The notes under the pieces: generated by a model
Seen by the model: the letters and a program-made list of their open reading frames with translations, nothing else
Told to the model about the DNA's origin: nothing
Databases searched by the model: none
Shown: positions 1 through 8,869 of the stretch, piece after piece
Numbering within the stretch: the first letter of the stretch is position 1
How the letters are laid out: each line of letters opens with the position of its first letter
NCBI GenBank assembly: GCA_046160865.1
Contig: JBJXHG010000018.1
Span: forward strand, 1-41,559
Reading direction: 5' to 3'
DNA from: JBJXHG01 sp046160865
GTDB lineage: Bacteria > Planctomycetota > UBA1135 > GCA-002686595
DNA: 41,559 nucleotides
Position numbers and translations under genes: made by a program

Positions 1-1
1 C

Positions 2-178
2 CACATTGGCGAACGAGGGTACGTGGGCATCGACGCGCCTGGAATGACTGCGCCGCCGGAGTCCTTGATCGAGCGTCCGCGCTGCGCGCGAAGCGCGCCA
101 GCGCGGAGCATGCGTGTGGCGCGTCCTAGCGCGACACGCTTCAAACGGCGGGGCCCCGTGTCGGCTGCGAACGCTTAA
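2..178 (+). CDS. possible 3' end of a gene entering from the left edge
   Basis: An open frame runs from the window edge to a TAA at 176-178 (58 residues). The first 30 or so codons have mostly G/C third positions, and the peptide begins with a plausible protein-like stretch (HIGERGYVGIDAPG) before becoming Arg/Ala-rich. No family is recognised. It could be the last part of a plus-strand gene whose body lies outside the window, or simply open GC-rich spacer. From 179 to 416 no gene is seen. Confidence 0.25.
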   Translation, partial: HIGERGYVGIDAPGMTAPPESLIERPRCARSAPARSMRVARPSATRFKRRGPVSAANA

Positions 179-416
179 CTGTGCGGCTGCAGGTTGCCGC
201 GGCTTGCCAGCTGCCTTTGCGCGGAGCGCGAAGGTCGACATGCCGACGACGACGCATGACGAACGCCGCACGGAGCAACTCGCAGGCGCGTCGCACCAGC
301 AACCTGCACGGTCACTTCTACGGGTTCGCAGCCGCAGCGGGTCCCCGCCGCCGTATTCATGCGTGCGGCGCAAGAACGCGCCGCACGCGGGCGCCCCGCG
401 CGCGAGACGCCACGCG

Positions 417-2162
417 TTAGGGCACCCAGATCACCGCCACGCCGTTCGTCCGATTCGTCGTCGGGGTCGTGCACACTCCCAAGCCATCGCGATAGTGCAC
501 CTGATAGAAGCGCGCGCCCGGCGCGAACACACCGCCGAGCGCCGCTGCGGATGCCGACAATGTCGAGCTGCCTCCCGACACCGCGAACATTCCAAGTCGC
601 ACGAGCGTTCCGTTGATGCACGACTGTCCGTCGTCGATCGCGATCTGCGCGGGGCGCGTGCCTTGCGCGAACAATGCGCTCGCTCCCGTCAACGACGACG
701 CCGTCAGGACGACGGAGTCCGCCGCCAAGCTCGGATTCCCGGTCGCTTGGAGCACGCCCCCGACACCGCTCCAATTCTTGCATCCCGAATTCGTTCCGAG
801 CGGAACTTCGTTCGCGCACGGACACGGGAGTTCGCTCCCGTCGCCGAAGCAGAAAGCCGTGACGGGCTGCGGTACGGTCTCGTACGCCCCCATGTCGACG
901 AGCGGAGCAGCGCCGCTCCCGACGTCGCCCGCCGCGGGATGATCGACGAAGCGCGCGTTGCCCGAGAGATCGAGCGCGACGCCTGCGACCATGGCCGTGT
1001 TGTCGCCCGCGTCGACGCACGGTGACCCGACCCGCACGCGGTAATCACCCGACAGGACGTCGACGAACTTCGGCGGACCGCTCGTATTGCCAGCGCCCGC
1101 GAAGCCGCCCGTGACGCACGAGTAGCGCACATTGAGCGTCGAGCCCGCGAGCTGGTTTCCCGGGCTGTCCACGCCTCCCGGACCCACGTTCGAAAAGACG
1201 ATCGAGTTCGCGATGTCGACCGTGCTGCCGCTCGAGAGGATCCCTGCGACGATGCTCACGAGCGACTGATTGCCGGCGATCGTGCAGTTGCGGATCAGCG
1301 GCGTCGATCCGGAGCCGATCCAGATGGCTCCGCCGCCGCCCGCTCCCACCGACATGTTGCCCGTGAACAAGCAGTTCGAGAGCTTCGAAGCGCTCGCGAA
1401 GATCTCGACGCCGCCCCCGCGGGCCGCCGAGTTGTTACGGAACGTACAGCGCTCGAACGTCGCCGAGCCGTTGTTCGCCATGTCGAACGCGCCGCCGAAC
1501 GACGAGCCGAGATTGTCCTCGAAGCGACAATCGGTGAACGATGGCTGACTGCCGCGGATGTAGCCCGCGCCGCCGCCGAACGTGCAGCGATTCTTCCGCA
1601 CGATACAGCGCCGAATCGTGGCATTGCTCCCAGCAGTCATCAGCATTCCGCCGCCGCGATCCTGATCGCCACCCGCGACGTTCGCATTGCCGGCCTCGAC
1701 GACGAATCCATCGAGCACGGCTGTCGCATCGGCCTGCGCGCCGCGCACGACGTGAATCGAATTCTCGCTGACCGGGCCGTTCGGTAGATCGTCGCCCGCG
1801 AGATCACCGGAGAGGATTGCGACGTTCGCAACCGGATCCGCTTGCGACGCGAGCGTCTCGCCGCCCGCGAACCCACCGAGGATCGCGACGCCGCTCTTCA
1901 AGTCGAACGCGACGGTGCGGACGAGCGTGGTGCTCGGCAGGTACCGGCCGTCCGCGACCCAGATTTCGTCGCCCGACGTGGCGAGCGCGAGCGCGCTCTG
2001 TAAACCGCCGGCACCTTGGAAGGCGTTCGCCCAGGTCGAGCCGTCGTTCGCGCCCGTCGCGAGGTTCGCGTCCACGAAACGCGTCGACGCGGCCGCGGCA
2101 TGCGCGGGGACCAAGGTCAGAACGACGGCATAGGCCACGGTCGCGAATCGGCGGAGCAGCAT
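417..2162 (-). CDS. secreted right-handed beta-helix protein with planctomycete-type C-terminal module
   Basis: Predicted secreted protein of 581 residues. The ATG at 2162 is chosen because a clean signal peptide follows at once (basic MLLRR, a hydrophobic run, then AHAAAAS); the frame stays open further upstream, but that part is not signal-like. After cleavage comes a FVDANLATGANDGSTW segment typical of choice-of-anchor Q/DUF1565 beta-helix proteins, then many short turns rich in Asn, Gly and Cys (for example CTFRNNSAARGGG and CTIAGN), as in parallel beta-helix or polymorphic outer-membrane-type repeats. The last 140 residues, starting FCFGDGSELPCPC, form a separate Cys-rich beta module that I associate with secreted proteins of marine planctomycetes. 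No catalytic residues are evident, so adhesion, surface display or carbohydrate binding are all possible. An ECF sigma gene lies about 100 bp upstream on the same strand and could control it; this is inference. Confidence 0.85.
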   Translation of the reverse strand: MLLRRFATVAYAVVLTLVPAHAAAASTRFVDANLATGANDGSTWANAFQGAGGLQSALALATSGDEIWVADGRYLPSTTLVRTVAFDLKSGVAILGGFAGGETLASQADPVANVAILSGDLAGDDLPNGPVSENSIHVVRGAQADATAVLDGFVVEAGNANVAGGDQDRGGGMLMTAGSNATIRRCIVRKNRCTFGGGAGYIRGSQPSFTDCRFEDNLGSSFGGAFDMANNGSATFERCTFRNNSAARGGGVEIFASASKLSNCLFTGNMSVGAGGGGAIWIGSGSTPLIRNCTIAGNQSLVSIVAGILSSGSTVDIANSIVFSNVGPGGVDSPGNQLAGSTLNVRYSCVTGGFAGAGNTSGPPKFVDVLSGDYRVRVGSPCVDAGDNTAMVAGVALDLSGNARFVDHPAAGDVGSGAAPLVDMGAYETVPQPVTAFCFGDGSELPCPCANEVPLGTNSGCKNWSGVGGVLQATGNPSLAADSVVLTASSLTGASALFAQGTRPAQIAIDDGQSCINGTLVRLGMFAVSGGSSTLSASAAALGGVFAPGARFYQVHYRDGLGVCTTPTTNRTNGVAVIWVP

Positions 2163-2261
2163 CGGTGGATCTTCCCGGTTGAGGTGACTCCGGCCGAGTG
2201 TATCACGGTCCGCCGCCGTGCACGGGCGCGGCACGCTCGCCGTGGACCGCGCGCACGGCGC

Positions 2262-2813
2262 CTAATCGGCCGGTCCGAGGTAGCGCGCGAGCCAGTCGCG
2301 CGCGACCTTCGACTCCGAGTTCACCGTGCGCGGGCAACAGCCGAGGCGCCCCGCCGTCTCTTCGACACTGCAGTCGTGGACGAAGCGCAGCTCGAAGACG
2401 CGCGCCGCGCGCGGATGCTTGCAAGCGAGCTCGTTCAACGCGCTCGAGAGCGCCTCCGTGTCGAGCGAGGGCTCGGGTTGCGACGCGCTCGGCGCAGCGC
2501 CCGTGGCGTGACTCGAAGCATAGTGTTGCCACGACTGATCGCGTCGCGCGCGATCGACGAGCACGCGCCGCATCAAGAACGCCGCAATGCCGATCAGGTC
2601 TCCGCTCGTGCGCGGCGGATCGCCGACGTCGATCACGAGCAGCGCATCGTGCACGAGTGCCATCACGATCTCGTTGTCGCGTTCCTTGCGCAGGTAGCCG
2701 CGTGCGATCGCACAGAGCTGTGGATACACCTCCAGCGCGAGGCGCAGAATCACCTCGAATTCTTCTCGGCGCGAATCGTCGGGACGAGATCCGCTTTCGC
2801 GAGTCGCAGTCAT
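2262..2813 (-). CDS. ECF-family RNA polymerase sigma factor
   Basis: A 183-residue protein resembling the planctomycetal Sigma70_ECF group. The ATG at 2813 fits the usual length; the frame also stays open to 2972, but that stretch reads as Arg/Ser-rich non-coding sequence. The first half carries the region 2 helix pattern (LRLALEVYPQLCAIARGYLRKE, then ALVHDALLVIDVG, AFLMRRVLVDRARR). The second half carries region 4 (ALNELACKHPRAARVFELRFV, then SVEETAGRLGCCPRTVNSE as the helix-turn-helix). No anti-sigma gene follows. The next gene on the strand, about 100 bp downstream, is the secreted beta-helix protein, so the two may be co-transcribed. The target promoters cannot be read from the sequence. 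Confidence 0.85.
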   Translation of the reverse strand: MTATRESGSRPDDSRREEFEVILRLALEVYPQLCAIARGYLRKERDNEIVMALVHDALLVIDVGDPPRTSGDLIGIAAFLMRRVLVDRARRDQSWQHYASSHATGAAPSASQPEPSLDTEALSSALNELACKHPRAARVFELRFVHDCSVEETAGRLGCCPRTVNSESKVARDWLARYLGPAD

Positions 2814-3116
2814 CGGGGTTGGGAGATCCCCACAGCGAGCGAACGATGGATGACGAAGAGCTGGGGACGTTTTCGCGCCATGCGCTGCACGGAACGATCG
2901 CCTCGTGTTCGAGCATGCCAAGGAATGGTCGCAACGCGCAATGAGATTCACGAGTGCCGCTCGCTCGCGCACGCGTGCGACAATCGCGCAGTTCTCTTCG
3001 AATTGTTTGCGCGTCCGGACGCCACGCGCGCATCCCTATGGCGAGGAGCGTCGCCGCGTTCGAATGTCGCGCACGCAAGTAGTTCTACCGACGAACTCGG
3101 CGCGAACTCGTGAGTG
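2814..3116. other. spacer with no gene recognised
   Basis: About 300 bp between the sigma factor start and the first CTAG element. The open frames here are Arg/Ser-rich and lack family features. It presumably contains the minus-strand promoter for the sigma factor, but no convincing -35/-10 or ECF-type promoter was identified by eye. Confidence 0.5.
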
Positions 3117-3283
3117 CTAGCAGTCCGTGGTGAAAGTGCTTCGAACCCGAAAGTGGCACGTCCGCGTCAGTGCAAGGAGCGAGACCGCAGGCGAATCGTG
3201 GAGATTCGCCGAGGATCGAGCGACGCAGGGCGGGCGCGAGCGGGCCGCTTGCGGGCTGAATGACTTTCGCCACGGGCTGCTAG
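3117..3283. repeat. family A CTAG-bounded palindromic element, copy 1 (167 bp)
   Basis: Begins CTAGCAGTCCGTGGTGAAAG and ends with the near reverse complement, closing in GGGCTGCTAG. The two arms match imperfectly over about 60 bp, and the centre holds a smaller hairpin (GGCGAATC...GATTCGCC). It has the same length, order and centre as the copy at 19873-20039. It lies downstream of tyrS and shares its right CTAG with the family B element that follows. It encodes nothing. Confidence 0.88.
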
Positions 3284-3444
3284 CCCGCATTCCTCACCAC
3301 GTCCGTCGCGAGATCGTGCCAGTGCGTTCGGAGCGAGGCGTTGCATCGGAATCGACCGCAGTCCGCGGGATTCGCTTCCGATTCGCTGATGCGCTTCGAG
3401 CGCATTGGTGCACCCGCTGCAGGACCTCGCGAGAAATGCGGACT
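3280..3444. repeat. family B CTAG-bounded palindromic element, copy 1 (degenerate)
   Basis: Starts CTAGCCCGCATTCCTCACCA and continues with the family signature GCGTTGCATCGGAATCGACC. The right arm is diverged but still ends GAGAAATGCGG. Its first four bases are the last four of family A copy 1, so the two elements are fused head to tail through one CTAG. Confidence 0.8.
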
Positions 3445-3555
3445 GGAGATCGCCGAGCCGGACGTGCTCATGTCCGAGCGCCGACGACCTCCTTGAAAGA
3501 AAGCGTCAGTTCGCCCGACTCGCGAGCTGACGTGAGAGTCGAAACGTAGCTGAGA

Positions 3556-3583
3556 CAGCCGTGGCGGCTTCCCGCCACGGCTG
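3556..3583. terminator. perfect 12-bp hairpin downstream of tyrS
   Basis: CAGCCGTGGCGG, loop CTTC, then CCGCCACGGCTG. It lies about 80 bp past the tyrS stop codon. No clear run of T follows on the minus strand, so it is a stem-type terminator or RNA-stabilising hairpin rather than a textbook intrinsic terminator. Confidence 0.55.
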
Positions 3584-3660
3584 CTCCGGTACTCGACCTC
3601 GCGCCCGCGCAGCGTCCATTCCCGCGCACGCCTCACTCGAAGCGTGGCGGTCGAGTCGAA

Positions 3661-4866
3661 TCAACTCGCGCGCACTTTGGCGAAGCGGCGCTTGCCGACC
3701 TGGATCAGGAGCTCCGTGCTCGGCCGGGCGACGACGCGCCGCGGATCCTTGACGATCTCACCGTCGAGCTTGACGCCGCCTTGCTCGATCGAGCGGCGTG
3801 CATCGGATGTGCTCTTCTCGAGCCCGATGTCCTTGAGCAGATTCGCGAGCGCGAGGCCTTCCGCAGGCGCCGACGCCGGCCACGCCACGATGGGCACGTC
3901 GCCCGGAACTTCCTTGTCGCGAAACTGGCGGTCGAACGCGTCGCGCGCCGCGCGCGCGGAATCCGGGCCGTGCAGGAACGAAGTGATCTCCTCGGCGAGC
4001 CGTGCCTTCGCAGCGCGCGGATGTCCGGCCAGCAGCGCCTCGATCTCGGAAGACTCGATGCGCGTGAGCAGCGTGAACCAGTCGCGCATCGCGTCGTCGG
4101 CGACGCTCATGATCTTGCCGAACATGTCGTTCGGCGGATCCGTCAGGCCGACCGCGTTGCCGTAGCTCTTGCTCATCTTGCGTCCGTCGAGGCCGTTGAT
4201 GAGCGGCGTCGTGAAGCAGATCTGCCCGCGCTGCCCTTCCTCGCGCTGGAGATCGCGGCCGCGCAGCAGATTGAACAGCTGGTCCGTTCCGCCGAGCTCG
4301 AGGTCGCAGCGGATCATGACGGAGTCCCAGCCCTGCATGAGCGGATAGACGAGCTCGTGGATGCCGATCGGCTCGTTCTCCTTCATGCGCTTGTCGAACG
4401 TGTCGCGCTCGAGCATGCGCGCCACCGTCATGCGTCCGCAGAGCTTCAAGAAGTCCTCGAAGCGCATGCCGTCGAACCATTCCGAGTTCTTGCGGATCTC
4501 GGTCTTCGCGATGTCGAGCACCTTCGCGGCCTGATCGACGTAGGTCGTCAAGTTCTTCTCGACGTCGGCGCGCGACAGTTGCGGACGCAGCTTGTTGCGG
4601 CCGCTCGGGTCGCCGACCATCGCGGTCGCATCGCCGACGATCAGCACGATCGTGTGGCCGAGCTCCTGGAGCGCGCGCAGCTTGAGGAGCGGAATCGCGT
4701 GGCCCACGTGCAGATCCGGCGACGACGGGTCCATCCCGAACTTCACGCGCAGCGGCTTCTTCGTGCGGCGACTCTCGCTCACGCGTTCCACGAGCTCCCG
4801 CTCCTCGACGAGCTCGACGACGCCGCGGCGGAATACGGAGAGCTCTTGTTCGATCGAGATCGTCAT
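3661..4866 (-). CDS. tyrS: tyrosyl-tRNA synthetase
   Basis: Cytoplasmic class Ic aminoacyl-tRNA synthetase that charges tRNA-Tyr with tyrosine using ATP. The 401 residues match the usual bacterial length. Both class I signatures are intact: HVGH at residues 53-56 within the Rossmann core and KMSKS at 230-234. Tyrosine-pocket type sequence (LMQGWDSV, LGGTDQLFNL) lies between them, and an S4 RNA-binding domain occupies roughly residues 340-400 (GGVKLDGEIV, LLIQVGKRRF). The ATG at 4866 overlaps the stop codon of the upstream lipoprotein gene as ATGA, so translation is probably coupled. It is the last gene of the minus-strand run that begins near cmk. Confidence 0.98.
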   Translation of the reverse strand: MTISIEQELSVFRRGVVELVEERELVERVSESRRTKKPLRVKFGMDPSSPDLHVGHAIPLLKLRALQELGHTIVLIVGDATAMVGDPSGRNKLRPQLSRADVEKNLTTYVDQAAKVLDIAKTEIRKNSEWFDGMRFEDFLKLCGRMTVARMLERDTFDKRMKENEPIGIHELVYPLMQGWDSVMIRCDLELGGTDQLFNLLRGRDLQREEGQRGQICFTTPLINGLDGRKMSKSYGNAVGLTDPPNDMFGKIMSVADDAMRDWFTLLTRIESSEIEALLAGHPRAAKARLAEEITSFLHGPDSARAARDAFDRQFRDKEVPGDVPIVAWPASAPAEGLALANLLKDIGLEKSTSDARRSIEQGGVKLDGEIVKDPRRVVARPSTELLIQVGKRRFAKVRAS

Positions 4867-5966
4867 CGGTGTTCCCGTTCGAGTCGCGTGCCGGACTCGT
4901 CGCGCTCATCCTGTCGAACGCCGTGCGGTCCGGCGAGCGCGCCTTCGTCGGTCGATCGTTCGGGCGGCGGGAGCGAGAGCCGTGGAGGACGCGCAACGGC
5001 GGCGTGCGCGCGCTGCGCAAGCCACGCCCGCCATGCATCGGGATCGCCACCGGGCTCGACCGTGTCGCCGAGCCAGCGCAAGGCGGGAACGAGTTCGCGC
5101 ACGTCCGCTTCCGCGAGCCCGGCCACGATCGGCGTCAACGCGTCGAGTGCGCCGGCACGCTGTTCGGGCGGCAGCCGCAGCACGAGCTCGAGCGCGCGCA
5201 AGCCCGGAACGCGTCCGGCGCGCACGAGCGTGGTGAGCTCCTCGCTGCTCGCTGCGCCGGCTCGGGCGAGCGCGGGTGCGAGCGTGTGCGCTTCGCTCGA
5301 CCGCACGCGCACGCTCTGCGCCGGGAGCTCGCGTCCGTCGAGCTCGAAGACGCCGGAGCGCAGGTCGAGGGCGAACGTCGAGCGCACGCACAGCGCCGAC
5401 TGGAGCGGCGGCATCCGGAACGCAAAAAGCTCCACCTCACTCGCGCCGCGCGCCGGCACGTCGATGTCGGCGAGCTGACCTAGCGAGCGCGTTTCGAGGC
5501 CGCGCTCCTCGCCCCCGCGCGCGTCGACGCTCGCGCGCTGGATCGAGACCGACGCCGGACCCGGTCGCAGGCGCAAGGCACGCGCGAGCTTGCTCCGCGC
5601 GACGAGCACGAGCTGCCAACGCTCCTCCCCGTCGACCGCTGTCGGGCCGCGGCAGTCCAGCGCGAGATCGAGTCCGCGTGCGCACTCGCGGCCCGCGATC
5701 ACGCGATCGAAGCGCTGCGCCAGGTCGAGTGCAGCGCCTTTCGGACGGCGCAAGTAGATCCGATTCAGGATCGCGCGCGCCGCTTTGTCTTCCGATGCGT
5801 CGAGCGCCGCTTGCAGCGCGTCGAACGCCGGCACGAACTCCGCGGGCACACCGCTTCGCGCGGGTGCTGGCACCGCTGCGACCGGTGCCGGCTGCGGACG
5901 CGAACGCGCAGGCCCCGCGCATGCGCAGCCGAGGAGCCACACGAGAAGCTCCGCGCGACTGCGCAT
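4863..5966 (-). CDS. predicted lipoprotein of unknown function
   Basis: 367 residues. The N-terminus (MRSRAELLVWLLGCACAG) has a short hydrophobic stretch ending in an LLGC lipobox, so it is probably a lipoprotein exported and acylated at Cys14. A Pro/Ala-rich linker follows, then a mixed alpha/beta region with no motif I recognise. Around residues 120-240 it reads as beta-rich (ERWQLVLVARSKL, SEVELFAFRMPPL), and the C-terminal third is helical (TLVRAGRVPGLRALELVLRL, LVPALRWLGDT). It starts 18 bp after the rpsA stop codon and overlaps tyrS by 4 bp, so it is co-transcribed with housekeeping genes. That says little about its function. Confidence 0.82.
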   Translation of the reverse strand: MRSRAELLVWLLGCACAGPARSRPQPAPVAAVPAPARSGVPAEFVPAFDALQAALDASEDKAARAILNRIYLRRPKGAALDLAQRFDRVIAGRECARGLDLALDCRGPTAVDGEERWQLVLVARSKLARALRLRPGPASVSIQRASVDARGGEERGLETRSLGQLADIDVPARGASEVELFAFRMPPLQSALCVRSTFALDLRSGVFELDGRELPAQSVRVRSSEAHTLAPALARAGAASSEELTTLVRAGRVPGLRALELVLRLPPEQRAGALDALTPIVAGLAEADVRELVPALRWLGDTVEPGGDPDAWRAWLAQRAHAAVARPPRLSLPPPERSTDEGALAGPHGVRQDERDESGTRLEREHR

Positions 5967-5984
5967 GCGGGTGGCCTCGCAGCC

Positions 5985-7736
5985 TCAGGAAGCGGGCGCT
6001 TCCTCGGAGCCTTCCTTCGCGCGCTCCTTCTTCTTCGCTTCCTTCGCCTCGGCCTTCGCGGCCGCTTCGGCGAGCTTGTCGTTCTCCTCGAAATCGGCGT
6101 GGACGAACGACAGACCGATCTTGCGCTCGTCGATGTCGACGCGGATGACGCGCACCTCGACCTTCATGCCGGGCTTCAACACGTCCTCGACGTTGCCGAC
6201 CTTGCCGTCGGACAACTCGGAGATGTGCAGCAGACCCTCGAGGTCCTCCTCGAGCTTCACGAACGCGCCGAAGTTGGTGATCTTCGTCACATAGCCCGAC
6301 AGGAGATCCCCGACGTGGTAGTTCTGCGGGATCGTTTCCAGCCACGGGTCGGGACTGAGCTGCTTGCGACCGAGCGCGATGCGCTTCTTCTCCTTGTCGA
6401 CGGCGAGCACGACGCACTGCAAGCGGTCGCCCTTCTTCACCATCTCCGAGGGGTGCGTGACTTTCTTCGTCCAGCTCATGTCGGACACGTGCAGCAGGCC
6501 GTCGATGCCTTCCTCGATCTCGACGAACGCGCCGTACGAGGTCAGGTTGCGCACCGTGCCTTCGATGACCGTGCCGAGCGGATAGTGCTCCTCGACGAGG
6601 TCCCAGGGATTCGTCTCGGCTTGCTTCATGCCGAGCGAGATCTCTTGCTTCTGGTGGTTGTACTCGAGCACCACGACGTCGACCTTGTCGGCGACCTTCA
6701 AGAGCTCGCTCGGGTGATTGATGCGCTTCGTCCAGGACATCTCGGAGATGTGGACGAGACCCTCGACGCCGTCTTCGAGCTTCACGAAGGCGCCGTACGA
6801 CATGATGTTGACGACTTCGCCCTTGTGCTTGCTCGCGACCGGGTAGCGCGACTCGATGCCTTCCCACGGGCTCGCGGACTTCTGCTTGAGGCCCAGCGCG
6901 ATGCGCTCGCGATCCTGGTCGACGCGTAGGACGACCACTTCGATCTCTTGATCGAGCTTGACCATCTCGGACGGGTGGTTGATGCGACCCCACGACATGT
7001 CCGTGATGTGCAAGAGACCGTCGATGCCGCCGAGGTCCACGAATACGCCGAAGTCGGCGATGTTCTTGATCGTGCCCTTGCGGGTCTGACCTTCCTTGAT
7101 GTCTGAGAGCAGCGTCTCCTTCTGCTTCTGACGCTCTTCCTCGAGCAGCTTGCGGCGGCTGATGACGATGTTCATCCGCTCGGCGTCGATCTTGATGATG
7201 CGCGCGCGGATCGGCTCGTTCAGGAAGTCCGAGATGTCGTGCGTGCGCCGCAGGTTCACCTGCGAAGCGGGCAAGAACACGTTGACGCCTTCGACGTCGA
7301 CGAGGAGTCCACCCTTGATCTTGCGCTGGACGATGCCCTGGATCTCGTCGCCTTCGTTGTACTTCGTCGACACGCGCTCCCACGCACGCATGCGGTCCGC
7401 GCGACGCTTCGAGAGCGACGCCGTGTCGGTGTCGTCGAGGCCTTCGTAGAAGACTTCGTACGTCTCGCCGATCGTCGGCATCTTCTCGCCGAATTCCGAC
7501 AGCGGGATCTGTCCCTCGGACTTCCCGCCGATGTCCATGACGACCGTGCCGGTGCGCTCGTCGACCGAGTCCACGCGCGCGTGGACGATCGTGCCGGGCG
7601 TCACCTCTTTGACGGACTCCGACAGCTTGTCGGAGAGCTGGGCTTCGCTGATGCCGCCGAGCGCGGACTGGAGCTTGCGTTCGAGCTCTTCGGGGTCGAG
7701 CTCGAACTGCTTGATGCGTTTGCTGGCGAGGGCCAT
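5985..7736 (-). CDS. rpsA: 30S ribosomal protein S1
   Basis: 583-residue S1 protein, which binds mRNA on the small ribosomal subunit and helps place it for initiation. Six S1 RNA-binding (OB-fold) domains are visible at about residues 46-110, 128-196, 216-284, 301-371, 388-458 and 474-543. The last four are the most alike and carry the repeated pattern FGxFVxLxxGxxGLLHxSxMSW. The C-terminal 40 residues are Ala/Lys/Glu-rich and probably disordered. Length and domain count match typical six-domain bacterial S1. It lies in the widespread cmk-plsC-rpsA neighbourhood. No strong Shine-Dalgarno motif precedes the ATG at 7736, which is common for rpsA. Confidence 0.98.
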   Translation of the reverse strand: MALASKRIKQFELDPEELERKLQSALGGISEAQLSDKLSESVKEVTPGTIVHARVDSVDERTGTVVMDIGGKSEGQIPLSEFGEKMPTIGETYEVFYEGLDDTDTASLSKRRADRMRAWERVSTKYNEGDEIQGIVQRKIKGGLLVDVEGVNVFLPASQVNLRRTHDISDFLNEPIRARIIKIDAERMNIVISRRKLLEEERQKQKETLLSDIKEGQTRKGTIKNIADFGVFVDLGGIDGLLHITDMSWGRINHPSEMVKLDQEIEVVVLRVDQDRERIALGLKQKSASPWEGIESRYPVASKHKGEVVNIMSYGAFVKLEDGVEGLVHISEMSWTKRINHPSELLKVADKVDVVVLEYNHQKQEISLGMKQAETNPWDLVEEHYPLGTVIEGTVRNLTSYGAFVEIEEGIDGLLHVSDMSWTKKVTHPSEMVKKGDRLQCVVLAVDKEKKRIALGRKQLSPDPWLETIPQNYHVGDLLSGYVTKITNFGAFVKLEEDLEGLLHISELSDGKVGNVEDVLKPGMKVEVRVIRVDIDERKIGLSFVHADFEENDKLAEAAAKAEAKEAKKKERAKEGSEEAPAS

Positions 7737-7891
7737 GGACAGGGAACTTCTCTAGGGGTTGTGGGAATGGGCGCCGCGGCGCGGAACCCGCAATCGAACG
7801 CGGACCGTCTGCGTTCGAAGCGGCGCAGTGTAGCCCTCGACCCACGACGCGGCAACGCGAGCCCGGCGTCGACCCGCGAGCGCGACTCGGG

Positions 7892-8836
7892 CTACTGCGG
7901 GAACTCGGGGACCGGATCGGTCACCGAGTGCCAGGCCTGCGCCATCCGCTGGCCGAGGTCGAGCTGCCCGAGCGACGCGAAGTGCATCGGGTGCGGCGCG
8001 AGCTCGAGATCGTCCGTGTCGACGAGCCGCGCCGAGCCGAGCGCGTTCACCGCTTGCAGCTGACCGAAGCGCACCACGTCGACGTAGTCGAAGTTCGCGC
8101 CCGGAGCCGTCGGGAGGAAAACGTTCAGCCGCGACACGACCACCGGCAGGCGCGGCTCCGAGAGATCGACACGCAGCGAGCGCACGAACGCCTGCAGGTT
8201 CGAGCCGTACTCGAGCGCCATGATGAAATCGGTCGCGTCGTTCTCGCCGTGCACCCAGAAGAACCCGCGCACGGAACTCACGCGCTGTTGCGAAGCCAAG
8301 CGCGCGCGCACGGCGGCGACTTCGGCGAGGAGCTGCTGATAGAGCCCGCCCGGCGTCTGCGGGTTCCAGTGGTGCGTGAGATCCGTCGCGCCGAAGCCGA
8401 ACTTCAGGATCGCGACCTCCGTATCGACGCTCGCCGCGAGCGCGTGGCCGAGTCCGATCTCGGGGCCGAAGCCCGCCGCCGCGCCGCCGAACATTTCGCC
8501 GGTCGGATCCGCGAGCGGCGCGAGCTCCTCGAACTGATCGCCGCTCGTGCGGCGCAGGAGCGGATCGTCGATCGACGCGTCGCTGCCCAACTCGTACCAA
8601 TGCCGGACCACGGGCAGCGGTGTGTTGTACTCAGGAGGTAGATGGGCCGCATTCGTGCCGAAGCCGATCGCGTTCGACTGTCCGGCGACGATGAAGATCG
8701 AAACGGCCGGGAGCGGCGACGCGCGCTGCGGCGCGTGCTGGTTCGCGGTGCTGCGTAGACCAGCGCCCGCGAGCACGAGGGCGAGTCCGGGGATGGCGAG
8801 TGCGACCCAGTAACGTCGAGTTCTTCGGGCGATCAC
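7892..8836 (-). CDS. SGNH-type sialate O-acetylesterase domain protein, membrane-anchored or secreted
   Basis: 314 residues starting at GTG 8836. An N-terminal hydrophobic helix (WVALAIPGLALVLAGAGL) acts as signal peptide or anchor. The body matches the sialate O-acetylesterase/DUF303 (SASA) SGNH-hydrolase family: the nucleophile block IFIVAGQSNAIGFG (GQSN at residues 52-55, Ser54), a Gly-containing LKFGFGATDL block, the FFWVHGENDA block near 193-201, and the HPMHFAS block with probable catalytic His at 285. It likely removes acetyl groups from sugars or glycans outside the cytoplasm; the substrate is unknown. It sits between plsC (33 bp upstream) and rpsA (155 bp downstream), not a usual place for such a gene. 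Confidence 0.85.
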   Translation of the reverse strand: MIARRTRRYWVALAIPGLALVLAGAGLRSTANQHAPQRASPLPAVSIFIVAGQSNAIGFGTNAAHLPPEYNTPLPVVRHWYELGSDASIDDPLLRRTSGDQFEELAPLADPTGEMFGGAAAGFGPEIGLGHALAASVDTEVAILKFGFGATDLTHHWNPQTPGGLYQQLLAEVAAVRARLASQQRVSSVRGFFWVHGENDATDFIMALEYGSNLQAFVRSLRVDLSEPRLPVVVSRLNVFLPTAPGANFDYVDVVRFGQLQAVNALGSARLVDTDDLELAPHPMHFASLGQLDLGQRMAQAWHSVTDPVPEFPQ

Positions 8837-8869
8837 GGGGACTACGATACCCTCTCTTCGCGCGCTTGC

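Noticed and set aside
3117..3444. Structured non-coding RNA gene or riboswitch
   Set aside because: The strong hairpins belong to dispersed repeat families found at unrelated loci and in both orientations, so mobile elements are the simpler explanation.
5437..7845. 802-codon minus-strand frame overlapping rpsA
   Set aside because: Arg/Gly/His-rich shadow of rpsA in another frame; rpsA itself has six clear S1 domains.
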